Shown here: one piece after another, positions 47,594 through 57,774 of the stretch
Layout: each line of letters starts with the position of its first letter
Position numbering within the stretch: position 1 is the stretch's first letter
Source: Klebsiella spallanzanii
GTDB taxonomy: Bacteria; Pseudomonadota; Gammaproteobacteria; Enterobacterales; Enterobacteriaceae
Assembly: GCF_902158555.1 (NCBI RefSeq)
Contig: NZ_CABGGS010000034.1
Coordinates: 1-64,000 of the forward strand
Length of the DNA stretch: 64,000 nucleotides
Reading direction: 5' to 3'
Program-made: the position numbers and the translations under genes
Notes under the pieces: generated by a model
Database searches by the model: none
Seen by the model: only the letters and a program-made list of their open reading frames with translations
Told to the model about the DNA's origin: nothing

Positions 47594-48064
47594 TTAAGGA
47601 CAGTTATTAAGCACAAATATCTGCTCACCGTCCTCCAGGCCTGCATAAGAGAACCCAAGCTTGTTAAGTAAGTTTTTGGAGGGGATATTGTTTACTTCAA
47701 CACCGGCTTTAATCGCTGAGCATCCTTGCGTTTTTATCCAGCAAATCATGGCAGCGGCGGCCTCGAAGGCATAACCCTGTCCAGCGTGCTGCGGACTAAC
47801 GGTGTAACCGAGCCAAAATATCTCGTTTTCCTGTTTTAAATAAATGTCGCCGATTAAGGTATTAGTGGCTTTGCTGACCACGGCAAGCTGAATACCCTCG
47901 GAAAGGGAAGACGTTCCCAATAGCGCTTTTTCATAGACTTCTTTGGTTAGCCCCTTAAATCCCTGATACTTCATCCACTCAGCATCGTTGCGATAAGCCA
48001 TAAAAGGTTGAACTTCATCTGCACGAAAAGGGCGTATAACACAGCGGGACGAATAAATTTCCAA
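47594..48064 (-). CDS. GNAT-family acetyltransferase (RimJ/RimL-like)
   Basis: The product begins at TTG 48064 (MEIYSSRCVIRPFRADEVQP, 156 residues) with AGGA 8 bases upstream; an in-frame TTG at 48112 is an alternative. RimJ-type features are VIRPFRADE, the LAVVSKATNTLIGDIYLK strand, the WLGYTVSPQHAGQGYAFEAA acetyl-CoA loop and the NIPSKNLLNKLGF motif. It is convergent with the diguanylate cyclase gene, with only 2 bases between the stops. Such proteins acetylate N-termini or small molecules; the substrate is unknown. Confidence 0.85.
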   Translation of the reverse strand: MEIYSSRCVIRPFRADEVQPFMAYRNDAEWMKYQGFKGLTKEVYEKALLGTSSLSEGIQLAVVSKATNTLIGDIYLKQENEIFWLGYTVSPQHAGQGYAFEAAAAMICWIKTQGCSAIKAGVEVNNIPSKNLLNKLGFSYAGLEDGEQIFVLNNCP

Positions 48065-48285
48065 AATAAATCCTGTCAATAATAGGCCATCGGGTGTCCC
48101 CTTTATAAGCAAGCCATAGCGTTATATCCAGAGAAAAATCCATAATTGGCGAGACAGTGGAGGGCGGTGTTTACTATTTGATTATGGAGTCTCCTGTTGA
48201 GAGAGTGCCGTCCCGGCGCCGTTTACCGGGCTGCTGGAACCTGTCCGGATTTATGTCAGCCGACGCCGCAGCGGCATTCACATCC

Positions 48286-48489
48286 TTAGTGGAAACCAAG
48301 CCGGATCAGTTCAACCGGTTCGAACTTACCCTCATTACCTTCAACTTCAACCGTCTTGTTACGACGCAATTGCGCCGGAGTTAACCCATTGGAATGAATG
48401 GCAATAATCTTACCCGTTCTCCCCGTCCCATTAATCATCACCTGGCTACCATTAGTAATAGGGTTGCGGTTACGATCGTAAGTGACCAT
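48286..48489 (-). CDS. Small hypothetical protein (67 residues)
   Basis: I do not recognise this protein. It starts [20 protein letters not shown] at ATG 48489 with AGAGGAC 5 bases upstream. The sequence is polar, with a short strand-rich pattern ([40 protein letters not shown]) that recalls small beta-barrel proteins such as KOW or Tudor-like folds. No signal peptide or membrane segment. It probably stands alone. Confidence 0.6.
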   Translation of the reverse strand: MVTYDRNRNPITNGSQVMINGTGRTGKIIAIHSNGLTPAQLRRNKTVEVEGNEGKFEPVELIRLGFH

Positions 48490-48719
48490 GGTTTTGTCCT
48501 CTTAAAATTTTGGTATCAAATAATCCGCTTAACAATCCGGGCTACAAGCCGGTAACGGACGTACTACAAATACGCCTCTGTGCTCGTCTTTTTTTTGTTT
48601 TTGATCAACATCACACTTTTTAACTGCCTGGAAAGGGAAATTTTCCACAGATAAAGTGGTCAGGATGCGCAGATTGCCGTTGCTGCTAAACTTTTTTGCG
48701 GACACAACGGAGCGGAACG

Positions 48720-48917
48720 ATGAAGAATAAAGATGAGCAAACTGGACTGGTTGGTCTTGCTATCGGCGCTGCGGTTATTGGCCTGGTCTCAGCGCAGAAA
48801 CCCATTAACCGGGACAGTATTGTCGAAGAGCTGGTGAGGCTGGGTAGACAGAAGGGCGATGGCGTCGAGGACGAGATTTTCAAACAGGCGGCAATACTGG
48901 TGCGTAAGGGGATGTAA
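48720..48917 (+). CDS. Small hypothetical protein with one hydrophobic segment (65 residues)
   Basis: Unknown. The ATG at 48720 follows GGAGCGGAACG. The product begins MKNKDEQTGLVGLAIGAAVI, with a hydrophobic glycine/alanine stretch at about 9-24 and a charged helix after it (DSIVEELVRLGRQKGDGVED). This could be a small membrane-associated protein. An in-frame ATG at 48696 would bypass the ribosome-binding site. Confidence 0.55.
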   Translation: MKNKDEQTGLVGLAIGAAVIGLVSAQKPINRDSIVEELVRLGRQKGDGVEDEIFKQAAILVRKGM

Positions 48918-48945
48918 TTCCACTGCGCTGATGAACACTCAATAA

Positions 48946-48972
48946 AACCCTGGCATCTAAAAAACCAGGGTT
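48946..48972 (-). terminator. Terminator of the small-membrane-protein unit
   Basis: AACCCTGG and CCAGGGTT form an 8-bp stem. On the minus strand the stem is followed by TTATTG after the TT of the stem, giving a short T-rich run, and it begins right at the stop of the 24-codon gene at 48971. This supports a minus-strand transcript over 48971-49215. Confidence 0.65.
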
Positions 48973-49045
48973 AAACAGGGAGAATACTCATCATCAGATA
49001 CGCTATTACGATGCATATCAGCGTCATATACCAAACAAAACTCAT
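48971..49045 (-). CDS. Possible 24-residue membrane peptide
   Basis: The frame starts at ATG 49045 and reads MSFVWYMTLICIVIAYLMMS then ILPV and TAA. It is hydrophobic throughout, enough for one membrane span, and lies 14 bases after the 51-residue membrane gene on the same strand, just before a terminator. The ribosome-binding site is weak. Tiny single-span proteins are common in enterics, but this one could be chance. Confidence 0.35.
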   Translation of the reverse strand: MSFVWYMTLICIVIAYLMMSILPV

Positions 49046-49059
49046 TACTTTACCGGGCC

Positions 49060-49215
49060 TTATAGCGACAAGCCAATCACCGCGTTCACCACCGTCGAGG
49101 CCATAAAAACGCCGCCAACGATAAAACAGGTGCGGTTTTTTCGGGTGGCTCCCAGCGTCAACAGAACGACAGAAACGGCAAAAAAGGGGATAGCGATAAT
49201 GCTGAATGTATTCAT
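49060..49215 (-). CDS. Small two-span membrane protein (51 residues)
   Basis: The ATG at 49215 has GAGGG at a proper distance. The product starts MNTFSIIAIPFFAVSVVLLT, has a basic turn (TRKNR, about residues 24-28) and a second hydrophobic segment CFIVGGVFMASTVVNAVIGL, so it should form a hairpin in the inner membrane. I do not recognise a named family. A longer ORF in another frame over the same bases (48971-49249) lacks these features. Function unknown; about 310 bases upstream is the DinI-like gene, separately started. Confidence 0.65.
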   Translation of the reverse strand: MNTFSIIAIPFFAVSVVLLTLGATRKNRTCFIVGGVFMASTVVNAVIGLSL

Positions 49216-49286
49216 TTTTCCCTCTGTAATCACGCGTGATTTGCGTCAAGGCGACTTAATGACTGCACTGTGATTTGACGTAATTA

Positions 49287-49529
49287 TTACTCTTCCACTA
49301 GCCACATATCGGCTTCTTCAAACATCTCCTGTACGGCACGGCTGATCTGCTCCTTTTCGTGCTTGCTGGCATCAGTGTTGATTGACGCTAAAGTCATCAT
49401 CGGCTTAACGCGAACATCGGCATCAGGAAAAATTCGCTGAACTCGCTTCGTCAGCTCGGCATGAATGATCTCTTTTGCGCCAGCCAGTCCTTCAAAATTT
49501 CTCTTGTCATAAATCAGTTCTACGAACAT
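49287..49529 (-). CDS. DinI-family protein, MsgA-like
   Basis: The 80-residue protein begins MFVELIYDKRNFEGLAGAKE at ATG 49529; longer in-frame starts would run over the LexA site. It is similar to DinI and, more closely, to Salmonella MsgA: AELTKRVQRIFPDADVRVKP, then QISRAVQEMFEEADMWLVEE, where the acidic C-terminal helix resembles that with which DinI contacts RecA. DinI stabilises RecA filaments and tunes the SOS response. A LexA box 38 bases upstream suggests damage-induced expression. Confidence 0.85.
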   Translation of the reverse strand: MFVELIYDKRNFEGLAGAKEIIHAELTKRVQRIFPDADVRVKPMMTLASINTDASKHEKEQISRAVQEMFEEADMWLVEE

Positions 49530-49567
49530 GTCTAATCTCTTTTGGGGTAATGATATGTCGCATCTTA

Positions 49568-49583
49568 CTGGTGTTATATACAG
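49568..49583 (-). promoter_or_regulatory. LexA box upstream of the DinI-like gene
   Basis: CTGGTGTTATATACAG matches the CTG-N10-CAG LexA consensus with an alternating AT core. It is 38 bases upstream of the start codon, where it could overlap the promoter. Confidence 0.82.
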
Positions 49584-49755
49584 TGTCAACGCTAAGGTTA
49601 GAAGTGTATGACTTAAAACCAACCATTGATACCCCTTACATTTGGCTGAAATATATAATTAACAGCAAATGTTTTTTATAAGTACGTAAAAGTTAATGAA
49701 TTTTTAATAAAAGGTAGTTATGTTGACGTCATTACAGTTTTCTTAAGGGTTTTCC

Positions 49756-50283
49756 ATGCGTGATAAATACTCCGGCCTACAGATAGGCATCCACTGGCTG
49801 GTTTTCCTGCTGGTAATCTGCGCTTACGCGGCGATGGAGCTGCGGGGATTTTTCCCGCGCAGCGCCCGGCCAGTGATTAATATGATTCACGTCTCCTGCG
49901 GTATTTCTATCTTTGTCCTGATGGTGGCGCGTCTGTTAGTGCGCCTGAAATCTCCGGCACCGCCGATTGTACCTAAGCCGTCGCCGATGATGACCGGCTT
50001 CGCGCACCTTGGGCACCTGGTTATCTACCTGCTGTTTATCGCGCTGCCGGTGATTGGCATGGTGATGATGTACTACCGCGGCAATCCTTGGTTTGCTTTT
50101 GGTCTGACCATGCCCCATGCGGCGGAAAGCAATTTTGAGCTGGTGGACACGCTGAAAGGTTGGCATGAGCTGCTGGCCAATACCGGTTACTTTATTATTG
50201 GCCTGCATGCGCTGGCGGCACTGATGCACCATTATTTCTGGAAGGACAACACGCTGCTGCGGATGATGCCGCGCAAACGCTAA
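49756..50283 (+). CDS. cybB: Superoxide oxidase, cytochrome b561
   Basis: CybB is a di-heme inner-membrane protein that oxidises superoxide and passes the electron to ubiquinone. The 175-residue protein has four membrane segments with the heme-ligand histidines in QIGIHWLVFL, NMIHVSCGIS, GWHELLANTGYFIIGLHALA; the end WKDNTLLRMMPRKR is as in E. coli. It is a single gene ended by a good terminator. Confidence 0.96.
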   Translation: MRDKYSGLQIGIHWLVFLLVICAYAAMELRGFFPRSARPVINMIHVSCGISIFVLMVARLLVRLKSPAPPIVPKPSPMMTGFAHLGHLVIYLLFIALPVIGMVMMYYRGNPWFAFGLTMPHAAESNFELVDTLKGWHELLANTGYFIIGLHALAALMHHYFWKDNTLLRMMPRKR

Positions 50284-50294
50284 AAAATCCTCAC

Positions 50295-50316
50295 ACCCGC
50301 TTCGGCGGGTTTTATT
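50295..50316 (+). terminator. Terminator of cybB
   Basis: ACCCGC, tetraloop TTCG, GCGGGT, then TTTATTT: a compact stable hairpin with a T-run 11 bases after the stop. Confidence 0.88.
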
Positions 50317-50406
50317 TCTCACGGTCCTCAAGCTCGATTAAGCGCAAATTTTCGCCGCTATGCTACGGTTAAAACAGCGAGTTGATTTGCCTCTTTGAAC
50401 GAATAA

Positions 50407-50432
50407 ATATAGTATACCCCCCTATATAATAT
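50407..50432 (+). promoter_or_regulatory. FrmR operator overlapping the frmRA promoter
   Basis: ATAGTATACCCCCCTATATA with flanking AT bases is the semi-palindromic C-tract site typical of FrmR/RcnR/CsoR-type repressors and resembles the E. coli frmRA operator. It ends 13 bases before frmR. Confidence 0.82.
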
Positions 50433-50445
50433 TGAGGGCGGAATC

Positions 50446-51862
<1,417 letters not shown>

Positions 51863-51876
51863 TTTTTTAGTAAATA

Positions 51877-51900
51877 ATAACCCGGGCATGCCCGGGTTAT
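51877..51900. terminator. Palindromic terminator between frmA and the convergent small gene
   Basis: A perfect 24-bp palindrome centred on CCCGGGCATGCCCGGG with ATAA/TTAT ends lies 14 bases past frmA and 13 bases before the end of the opposite gene. Confidence 0.75.
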
Positions 51901-51913
51901 CGCTAAAGCAGAG

Positions 51914-52195
51914 TTATTCCCGCCACATTTTGTCATAACCGTTTTGCCACCGTCGCTGCTCCCTACGCTCCCGCTCGCGCTGAATATCCGATTTCTGATC
52001 TTCCCAAAGCGTCACGCAGTCCGGGCTGCTGAAAACTTCGCAGGGCTGCTGGTTTTCGCTGAGCGGATTTACCGTTTTCTCTTCCCATACCTTCGGATCG
52101 CGCAGGTCCACTTCCGGGGCTTTTAGCGCTTGAGCCGATGTGGCTGCTATCGACATGATGGTGCCCGCAAGCAGGCGGCAGGTTGAACTTTTCAT
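51914..52195 (-). CDS. Small exported hypothetical protein (93 residues)
   Basis: I do not recognise the family. A Sec signal peptide (MKSSTCRLLAGTIMSIAATS, cut near AQA) precedes a polar 68-residue mature part with two cysteines (QQPCEVFSSPDC), which could form a disulphide, and an Arg/Glu-rich helical C-terminus (DIQRERERREQRRWQNGYDK). AAGGATAATGG lies before the ATG. It follows the PQQ dehydrogenase gene on the same strand, but a strong terminator stands between. Confidence 0.7.
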   Translation of the reverse strand: MKSSTCRLLAGTIMSIAATSAQALKAPEVDLRDPKVWEEKTVNPLSENQQPCEVFSSPDCVTLWEDQKSDIQRERERREQRRWQNGYDKMWRE

Positions 52196-52261
52196 CCATT
52201 ATCCTTGTTCAGTTGTTATTATTGATAACCATTCGCAATAATAACATAGCTGAATAAAGAA

Positions 52262-52281
52262 AGGGCCCCGTTCGGGGCCCT
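52262..52281 (-). terminator. Terminator of the PQQ dehydrogenase gene
   Basis: AGGGCCCC and GGGGCCCT form an 8-bp perfect stem round GTTC, followed on the minus strand by TTCTTTATT. Confidence 0.85.
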
Positions 52282-52286
52282 GATGG

Positions 52287-54659
52287 TTACTTCTGCTCCG
52301 GGAGAGCGTAGGCGATAATGTAATCGCCACGGTCCGGTGACTGGCGAGCGCCGCCTGCGTTAATGATGATGTACTGTTTGCCTGTTTTCGGCGATACGTA
52401 GGTCATCGGGCCGGACTGGCTACCAACCGGCAGACGGGACTTCCAGATCTCTTTACCGTTGGCGGTATCAAACGCGCGCAGGTAGAAATCCTGGGTGCCC
52501 GCGAAGAACAACAGACCGGATTGGGTGGACAGCGAAGCGCCCAGCGTTGGCATACCGATAGGGATGGGCATATGCATGCGGATCCCCAGCGGACCGGTGT
52601 CTTCAACGGTGCCGACCGGAACCTGCCACACCAGCTTGCCGCTCTTCAGATCCACCGCTGACATGGTGCCAAACGGCGGTTTCTGACACGGAATACCCAG
52701 CGGTGACAGGAAGCGTTCGCGCATTGCCCCAAACGGTGTGCCTTCCATCGGCACAATACCCATCTCGATACCGCTGGCGTCCTTCGCCACTTTGGCACGC
52801 GGTACCATATAGTTGGCGAGGCCAAGGCGCATGTCGTTGACGAACATCAGACCGTTATTCGGATCAACCGATACGCTGCCCCAGTTCATTCCGCCCAGCG
52901 AACCCGGATATTGCAGCGAACGGTCTTCGCCCGGCGGTGTGAAGACGCCCTGATGGCGCATCTCTTTAAACTGGATACGACACAGCAGCAGGTCGACAGG
53001 GGTTGCGCCCCACATATCGGACTCTTTCAGCGTCTCGTTGCCGATCATTGGCATGCCAACGGAGTAAGGCTGGGTCGGGGAGTAACGTTCACCTTTAATA
53101 TCACCAGCGGGTACCGGGCGCTCTTCAACTTTTGCTACCGGTTCACCGGTGGCGCGGTTGAGCATAAAAATCATGCCCTGTTTACTGGTTTGCACCAGCA
53201 CCGGAGTTGTGCCGCCTTTACCGTCAGGCAGATCGTACAGCAGCGGCTGAGAAGGCAGGTCGAAGTCCCACAGATCGTGGTGGGTCGTCTGATAATGCCA
53301 ACGCATCTGGCCGGTAGTCGCATCAACGGCCACGATAGAAGAGCTGTATTTATCGTCCAGCGCGGTACGTTCGCCGCCAAAGAAGTCAGGGGTGGCATTA
53401 CCGGTAGGCAGATAAATCAGATTCAGCTTTGCGTCATAGGACATGGCTGACCAGACGTTCGGCGTGCCGCGAGTGTAGGTTTGGCCTGCCGGTGGTTCAC
53501 CGGTCAGATTCGGGTTACCGGGATCCCATGCCCACGCCAGTTTACCGGTGTGAACATCATAAGCGCGGACCACTCCCGGAGGCTCGCCGGTGGAGAAGTT
53601 ATCCGCCACGCGACCGCCAACCACGACCACATTACCCGCAACCAGCGGTGTGGAGGTTTGTTGATAGTAACCCGGTTTGATTTCGCCCATGCCAACGCTG
53701 AGATCAACGATACCGTGGTCGCCGAAGGCGTCACACAGTTTGCCGTTATCGGCATCAATGGCGATCAGGCGAGCATCGGTGGTTGGCAGGAACAGGCGGC
53801 GGGAGCAGGCCGCAGGCTGTACATCAGCGGTTGGTGTGGCCTGAACCAGGCTGTCCTCGTAATAGCCTAAACCGCGGCAGCGCTGCCAGTTCGGGGCGGT
53901 GGCTTTGGAATCATAGCGCCATTTCTCTTTGCCGCTATCGACATCCAGTGCCAGTACTTTGCTGTAGGGCGTACAAACATAAAGGGTATCGCCAATCTGC
54001 AGCGGGGTGTTCTGGTCTTCTGCACCGGAGCCGTTACTCTGCGGAATATCACCGGTATGGGCGACCCATGCGATCTGCAGCTGGTCAACGTTCTGTTTGT
54101 TAATCTGGTCGAGGGCGGCGAAACGATCGCCGTGGGTGGTATTACCCCAGTGCTCCCAGTTTTTTTGCTCTTCGCCGGCAGCGACCGGTTTAACCGGTAC
54201 TTCTTCGCTGGCGCTGACCAACGGCTGGGATTTGAACATCCAGCCGAAACTGACCAGCAGCACGACAGCAAGCACGGCAGCCAGGCCAAACGCTGTTCCT
54301 TTTTTCGCTGACGAACCGGAAAGGTACGGCCAGACAAGCGCCGAAAGGAAGGCCAGCACGCCGAGGGCAAACAGGCGCGAGAACAGCGGCCAGTAGGTCC
54401 AGCCCGCGTCGCTAATCGCCCAGACGATTGATGCAATAAACGCAATCGCGTACAGCACGATGCCGCCGCGACGGCTGCGGAAAATGAGCACCGAGGCGAT
54501 GATCATCACCAGACCCATAATCGCAAAATAGTAGGTGCCGCCGACGGAAGCGAGCTTTGCACCAAGAATACCGATAGCCAGGCCAATGATAAGCATCAGC
54601 CCGGCGAGAAGCCACTGCAGGATTCTGGGGAACCCTCGCGGCGCGTTGTCAGTTGCCAT
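52287..54659 (-). CDS. Membrane-bound PQQ-dependent dehydrogenase, glucose/quinate/shikimate family
   Basis: The enzyme oxidises a sugar or cyclitol on the periplasmic face with PQQ and passes electrons to ubiquinone. The 790-residue protein has five membrane segments in residues 1-145, then an eight-bladed propeller with tryptophan-docking motifs (NWEHWGNTTHGDRFAALDQI, ALDVDSGKEKWRYD, AVDATTGQMRWHYQTTHHDLWDFD). The PSQPLLYDL and PGSLGGMNWGSVSVDP regions are conserved. It differs clearly from E. coli Gcd. Its place beside pcaQ-pcaGH suggests quinate or shikimate as substrate, feeding dehydroshikimate to protocatechuate, but glucose remains possible. PQQ must be made or supplied externally. 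Confidence 0.9.
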   Translation of the reverse strand: MATDNAPRGFPRILQWLLAGLMLIIGLAIGILGAKLASVGGTYYFAIMGLVMIIASVLIFRSRRGGIVLYAIAFIASIVWAISDAGWTYWPLFSRLFALGVLAFLSALVWPYLSGSSAKKGTAFGLAAVLAVVLLVSFGWMFKSQPLVSASEEVPVKPVAAGEEQKNWEHWGNTTHGDRFAALDQINKQNVDQLQIAWVAHTGDIPQSNGSGAEDQNTPLQIGDTLYVCTPYSKVLALDVDSGKEKWRYDSKATAPNWQRCRGLGYYEDSLVQATPTADVQPAACSRRLFLPTTDARLIAIDADNGKLCDAFGDHGIVDLSVGMGEIKPGYYQQTSTPLVAGNVVVVGGRVADNFSTGEPPGVVRAYDVHTGKLAWAWDPGNPNLTGEPPAGQTYTRGTPNVWSAMSYDAKLNLIYLPTGNATPDFFGGERTALDDKYSSSIVAVDATTGQMRWHYQTTHHDLWDFDLPSQPLLYDLPDGKGGTTPVLVQTSKQGMIFMLNRATGEPVAKVEERPVPAGDIKGERYSPTQPYSVGMPMIGNETLKESDMWGATPVDLLLCRIQFKEMRHQGVFTPPGEDRSLQYPGSLGGMNWGSVSVDPNNGLMFVNDMRLGLANYMVPRAKVAKDASGIEMGIVPMEGTPFGAMRERFLSPLGIPCQKPPFGTMSAVDLKSGKLVWQVPVGTVEDTGPLGIRMHMPIPIGMPTLGASLSTQSGLLFFAGTQDFYLRAFDTANGKEIWKSRLPVGSQSGPMTYVSPKTGKQYIIINAGGARQSPDRGDYIIAYALPEQK

Positions 54660-54707
54660 TTTTTCTCCTTAACCACCCCTGTGCAGGTGTGAACCAGATG
54701 AATCAAG

Positions 54708-54788
54708 TTTTCAAGTGAACTCTTTTGAATGAAGTGATAGTGGCCTTCATAAAAGCGGTTTTTTTTCTGTTATTGATTTCAAGTGAAC
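54708..54788 (-). promoter_or_regulatory. Two direct copies of TTTCAAGTGAAC upstream of the PQQ dehydrogenase gene
   Basis: TTTCAAGTGAAC ends at 54720 and again at 54788, 68 bases apart. Each contains the short dyad TTCANNTGAA. They lie 50-130 bases upstream of the gene, in the 298-base gap before the LysR gene, and may be operators. No regulator can be assigned. Confidence 0.45.
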
Positions 54789-54957
54789 CATTTGGTGAAA
54801 TCCTGGATATGATAGATCTGTTAAAGAAATTAACGCAATTGTTAATGAATGATTTCGCACTAATTGATTATTGTGGCGAATAAGACAAGTAACCTGAAGG
54901 AAGAACAGGCGAGAAATATCTCCCCAGCACAAGACAAAACTGCCGGGGAAATCATCA

Positions 54958-55887
54958 TCAGACGGGCATGGATTTACGAATGGCGCTGAGCAAGGTTTGC
55001 GTGCCTGCGGTGAGGGTCGCATCAACGCGGGTCAGAATACCGATGGGTTCGCCCGCGCCCTGAGTAGGTACCGGCAGCGCGGCCAGCAGTCCGCGACGAA
55101 GATCGTCTTTAACCGCACCGGATGGTACAAACCACACATAGTCATAATCAACGGTTAACTGACGCGACAGCGATGCCGAGAGCGTTTCGATACAGCCCGG
55201 CGGGATTTTGCACCCCTGACTTTGGAGTAAGGTTTCGGCGTTCTGCCGCGGCAGCGTGCCTTTCGGCGAGACCACGACCGGCCACTCCATGACCCGGCTA
55301 AGCGTGACGGTTTCCTGCAGCAGCGGATGCCCCGGACGAACTACCAGCTTCAGGGATTCGAGGAACAACAGCTCATAGTTTAAACCGCTCATCAGCTCCG
55401 GGTCGGACATTCGTCCGATACCAATATCGATTTCTCCTGATTTCAGTCCCGCCAGCAGCATGGTGTTATTCATGGTAGCGACCTGTAGGGTGATGTCCTT
55501 CTGCTGCTGATGAAACTGGCCAATCACCGAAGGCAGGATCCCCAGCGCGGCGGTAGGGAGTGCCCCGATGCGCACAATGTCGTTGCTGAGGCCTTCTTTA
55601 CGGTTTAGCGCCTGGCCGGCGGTATTCAGCGCGTCGAGCACTTTAACCGCATGGGTGAGAAATTGTTCGCCGACCAGCGTGAGCTGTGCGCCCAGACGCC
55701 CGCGTTCAAACAGCCGCGTGCCGGTGAGCTGCTCAAGCTCGTTGAGGGTTTTGGATAACGCAGGTTGGCTAAGGTTTAAGGTTTCAGCCGCACGCCCAAG
55801 GGTTCCTTGTTGAGCGACGGCCACGAAGGTATGTAGATGGCGCAAGCGAATGCGCTGACTGAAAAGACCATTTTTTTGCATAATCAA
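54958..55887 (-). CDS. pcaQ: LysR-family regulator, probably PcaQ (pca operon activator)
   Basis: The 309-residue protein has an N-terminal winged helix (IRLRHLHTFVAVAQQGTLGR, then AAETLNLSQPALSKTLNELE) and a LysR effector domain. PcaQ proteins activate pcaDCHGB-type operons with carboxymuconate lactone-type inducers. Position directly after pcaHG on the same strand supports this name; the assignment rests on family recall and context. It is preceded by a 166-base gap with a weak hairpin, so it may have its own promoter. Confidence 0.78.
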   Translation of the reverse strand: MIMQKNGLFSQRIRLRHLHTFVAVAQQGTLGRAAETLNLSQPALSKTLNELEQLTGTRLFERGRLGAQLTLVGEQFLTHAVKVLDALNTAGQALNRKEGLSNDIVRIGALPTAALGILPSVIGQFHQQQKDITLQVATMNNTMLLAGLKSGEIDIGIGRMSDPELMSGLNYELLFLESLKLVVRPGHPLLQETVTLSRVMEWPVVVSPKGTLPRQNAETLLQSQGCKIPPGCIETLSASLSRQLTVDYDYVWFVPSGAVKDDLRRGLLAALPVPTQGAGEPIGILTRVDATLTAGTQTLLSAIRKSMPV

Positions 55888-56014
55888 TGTTAAAAACAGA
55901 GGTGCGCCGGTGACAAGTTAGGTTGATTAAATTTGTTAACCTCATAGCAAAATATTATTAACATTTTATATTATTATTTTACAAGTTGATTTTCTTGAGA
56001 TTGTCAAAATGAGA

Positions 56015-56035
56015 CGCCCCCGGCAAACAGGGGCG
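56015..56035 (-). terminator. Possible pcaG terminator
   Basis: CGCCCC and GGGGCG pair over a nine-base loop 19 bases after the pcaG stop. The following T-run is short, so readthrough into pcaQ is possible. Confidence 0.5.
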
Positions 56036-56053
56036 GAAAAGAGAAGAGAAAAC

Positions 56054-57570
<1,517 letters not shown>

Positions 57571-57642
57571 GGTTGTAATGTTGCCACAAACACTGTGTGT
57601 AAATATTTTGTTAATTTAAAGTGAAATTAAAAGGTGTTTAAC

Positions 57643-57657
57643 ATAACCATTGGTTAT
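57643..57657. promoter_or_regulatory. Palindrome resembling a PcaQ/LysR operator
   Basis: ATAACCATTGGTTAT is a perfect odd palindrome between the divergent pcaH and ydcJ genes. It is close to the ATAACC-N4-GGTTAA motif I recall for rhizobial PcaQ and fits the LysR T-N11-A rule. Binding is inferred. Confidence 0.65.
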
Positions 57658-57774
57658 GAAGCGTTCAGGAGGGAGAGGGCGCTCAGCTATCGGCATCACA
57701 GTTTGTAAATTCTTCCCGCCGCCTTCAGGCAGCTTTCCTACACTCCAGGGAGTATTCACTGGAGGTAAGACATC

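Noticed and set aside
48157-48384. 75-codon plus-strand frame
   Set aside because: It overlaps the better-supported small gene at 48286-48489 and lacks a ribosome-binding site or any recognisable feature.
48971-49249. 92-codon minus-strand frame
   Set aside because: It overlaps the 51-residue membrane gene in another frame; that gene has a better ribosome-binding site and membrane-protein features, and only the last 24 codons of the longer frame look plausible.
50284-50445. RydC small RNA or hokB-type toxin expected near cybB by analogy with E. coli
   Set aside because: I looked for the RydC core sequence and a short hok-like frame and found neither; only the cybB terminator and FrmR operator are present.
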